From positions 62,001-126,000 of the forward strand of contig JANQSC010000009.1 in the NCBI GenBank assembly GCA_028284235.1: 64,000 nt of DNA, given 5' to 3'. The first letter of the stretch is position 1. Each line of letters begins with the position of its first letter. The position numbers and the translations under genes are program-made. Origin of the DNA: Opitutaceae bacterium. GTDB lineage: Bacteria; Verrucomicrobiota; Verrucomicrobiia; Opitutales; Opitutaceae. Below the pieces are notes generated by a model that ran no database searches, was not told where the DNA came from, and was given only the letters and a program-made list of their open reading frames with translations. This document shows positions 63,242-64,000 of this stretch, piece by piece.

Positions 63242-64000
63242 TTACGCGGCGGGCTCGGTCTTGAGTTTGAGTTGCCCGCAGGCGGCGGCGATGTCGTGGC
63301 CTTTTTCGCGACGGATTGTGGCGGAGGCTCCGGATCGTTTGAGCCGTTGGTAGAAACTCTCCTGTCGGGTGATGCTGGGGCGTTTCCATTCGAGGCCGGG
63401 CACGGTGTTGTAGGGGATGAGATTGACGTGGGCGTTGAGGTCGCGAGCGATTTGGCTCAGGGCGTCGGCTTGTTCGAAACTGTCGTTGATGGAGTCGATG
63501 AGGATGAACTCGAGGGTGATCATGCGGCCCTTGGTTTGGGCGTAGGCCTGGATGGCGGGGAGGAGCGCTTCCAGAGGGTAGCGTTTGTTGATGGGCATGA
63601 TTTGCTCGCGAACGGCGTTGGTGGCCCCGTGGAGGCTGACTGCGAGCCGGAATTGTTCGGGTTCTTTGGCGAGGGCGAGGATTTTGGGGACGACGCCGGA
63701 TGTGGAGACGGTGATGCGGCGGGCGCCGAAGTTGAGGCCCCAGTCGGCGTTGAGGATGCGGAGGGCGGGGAGGAGGTTGTCGTAGTTGGCCATCGGCTCG
63801 CCCATGCCCATGACGACGATGTTGTCGAAGGAGGCGATCTCTTCTTTGGCCCGGGTAGTGGTGGCGTCTTCCTGGTGACAGACGTGGATGAGCTGGGCGA
63901 CGATTTCACCGACGCTTAGGTCGCGTTTCCAGCCCGCGAGACCGGAGGCGCAGAACTTGCATCCGTAGGCGCAGCCGACTTGGGTGGAGATGCAGATGGT
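63242..64000 (-). CDS. rlmN: 23S rRNA/tRNA adenine C2-methyltransferase RlmN, N-terminal part beyond window
   Basis: Radical-SAM enzyme methylating A2503 of 23S rRNA. The frame is open to the window edge; the 252 residues seen include the iron-sulfur motif CAYGCKFCASG (the first Cys ten residues from the edge), VMGMGEPMANYDN, TVSTSGVVPKI and the substrate-site piece LAVSLHGATN, ending with SGASATIRREKGHDIAAACGQL, which holds the second catalytic Cys. The missing part would be about 100 N-terminal residues. It probably shares a transcript with metF. Confidence 0.95.
   Translation of the reverse strand, partial: TICISTQVGCAYGCKFCASGLAGWKRDLSVGEIVAQLIHVCHQEDATTTRAKEEIASFDNIVVMGMGEPMANYDNLLPALRILNADWGLNFGARRITVSTSGVVPKILALAKEPEQFRLAVSLHGATNAVREQIMPINKRYPLEALLPAIQAYAQTKGRMITLEFILIDSINDSFEQADALSQIARDLNAHVNLIPYNTVPGLEWKRPSITRQESFYQRLKRSGASATIRREKGHDIAAACGQLKLKTEPAA

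Noticed and set aside
1-64000. tRNA or rRNA genes
   Set aside because: No cloverleaf-like stretch with the GTTCGA/T-loop pattern in gaps, and no rRNA-like sequence was noticed; a tRNA scan would be needed to be certain.

Overview
The window looks like a chromosomal segment of a heterotrophic member of the Verrucomicrobiota, most likely class Opitutia (Puniceicoccales/Opitutales type). The sequence shows a sigma factor of the Rhodopirellula/Verrucomicrobium type, three pairs of planctomycete-cytochrome/DUF1549/DUF1553 plus DUF1501 proteins, Tat-exported Gfo/Idh/MocA oxidoreductases, DUF1080, five type I sulfatases and type IV pilin-like genes. The gene set (sulfatases, alpha-L-fucosidase, TonB receptor) points to use of sulfated, probably algal, polysaccharides. 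The lineage and habitat are inferences. No rRNA, tRNA or CRISPR array was found.

Region 1 (1-20518, all + strand) is a polysaccharide-utilisation locus. It holds the end of a hybrid two-component regulator (receiver + AraC HTH), sulfatase, DUF1080, GH29 fucosidase, a large alpha/beta-hydrolase, a second sulfatase, a PhoD-like phosphatase, a Gfo/Idh/MocA oxidoreductase, a cytochrome/DUF1553 lipoprotein, its DUF1501 partner and a TonB-dependent receptor. Genes from 1066 to 11370 are tightly spaced or overlapping. There is no SusD partner. Region 2 (20850-25814) has an exported methyltransferase, a SpoIIAA/STAS-like protein and an operon for D-glucarate-type acid breakdown (glucarate dehydratase, HpcH/HpaI aldolase, LarA-like protein). 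Region 3 (26315-35702) holds three more sulfatases, a ThuA-domain lipoprotein and a second PhoD plus Gfo/Idh/MocA pair. It also holds a GxxExxY gene enclosed by inverted copies of a palindromic repeat.

Region 4 (35906-40118, - strand) is a minor pilin operon (PilV-, PilW-, PilX-like) ending with an exported protein of unknown function. Region 5 (40407-47480, - strand) is a four-gene unit: ECF-type sigma factor, an anti-sigma-like segment fused to a cytochrome/DUF1549/DUF1553 protein, DUF1501, and a membrane cytochrome with leucine-rich repeats. Region 6 (47659-57339) has a third PhoD protein, MtfA peptidase, a third cytochrome/DUF1501 pair and a TSP3/GEVED surface protein. Region 7 (57442-64000) is housekeeping: sucA-sucB of the TCA cycle, a SUI1-type factor, metF and the cut end of rlmN.

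The features I find most worth following are: (a) the GxxExxY cassette and its two short relatives without the gene, all lying between convergent genes; (b) the sigma / anti-sigma-cytochrome fusion operon; (c) a possible periplasmic oxidative route for glycan cleavage (exported Gfo/Idh/MocA enzymes, DUF1080 and c-type cytochromes) in a sulfated-fucan locus; (d) the twice-repeated PhoD to Gfo/Idh/MocA order next to a sulfatase; and (e) an E2 subunit of 2-oxoglutarate dehydrogenase with no visible peripheral-subunit-binding domain.
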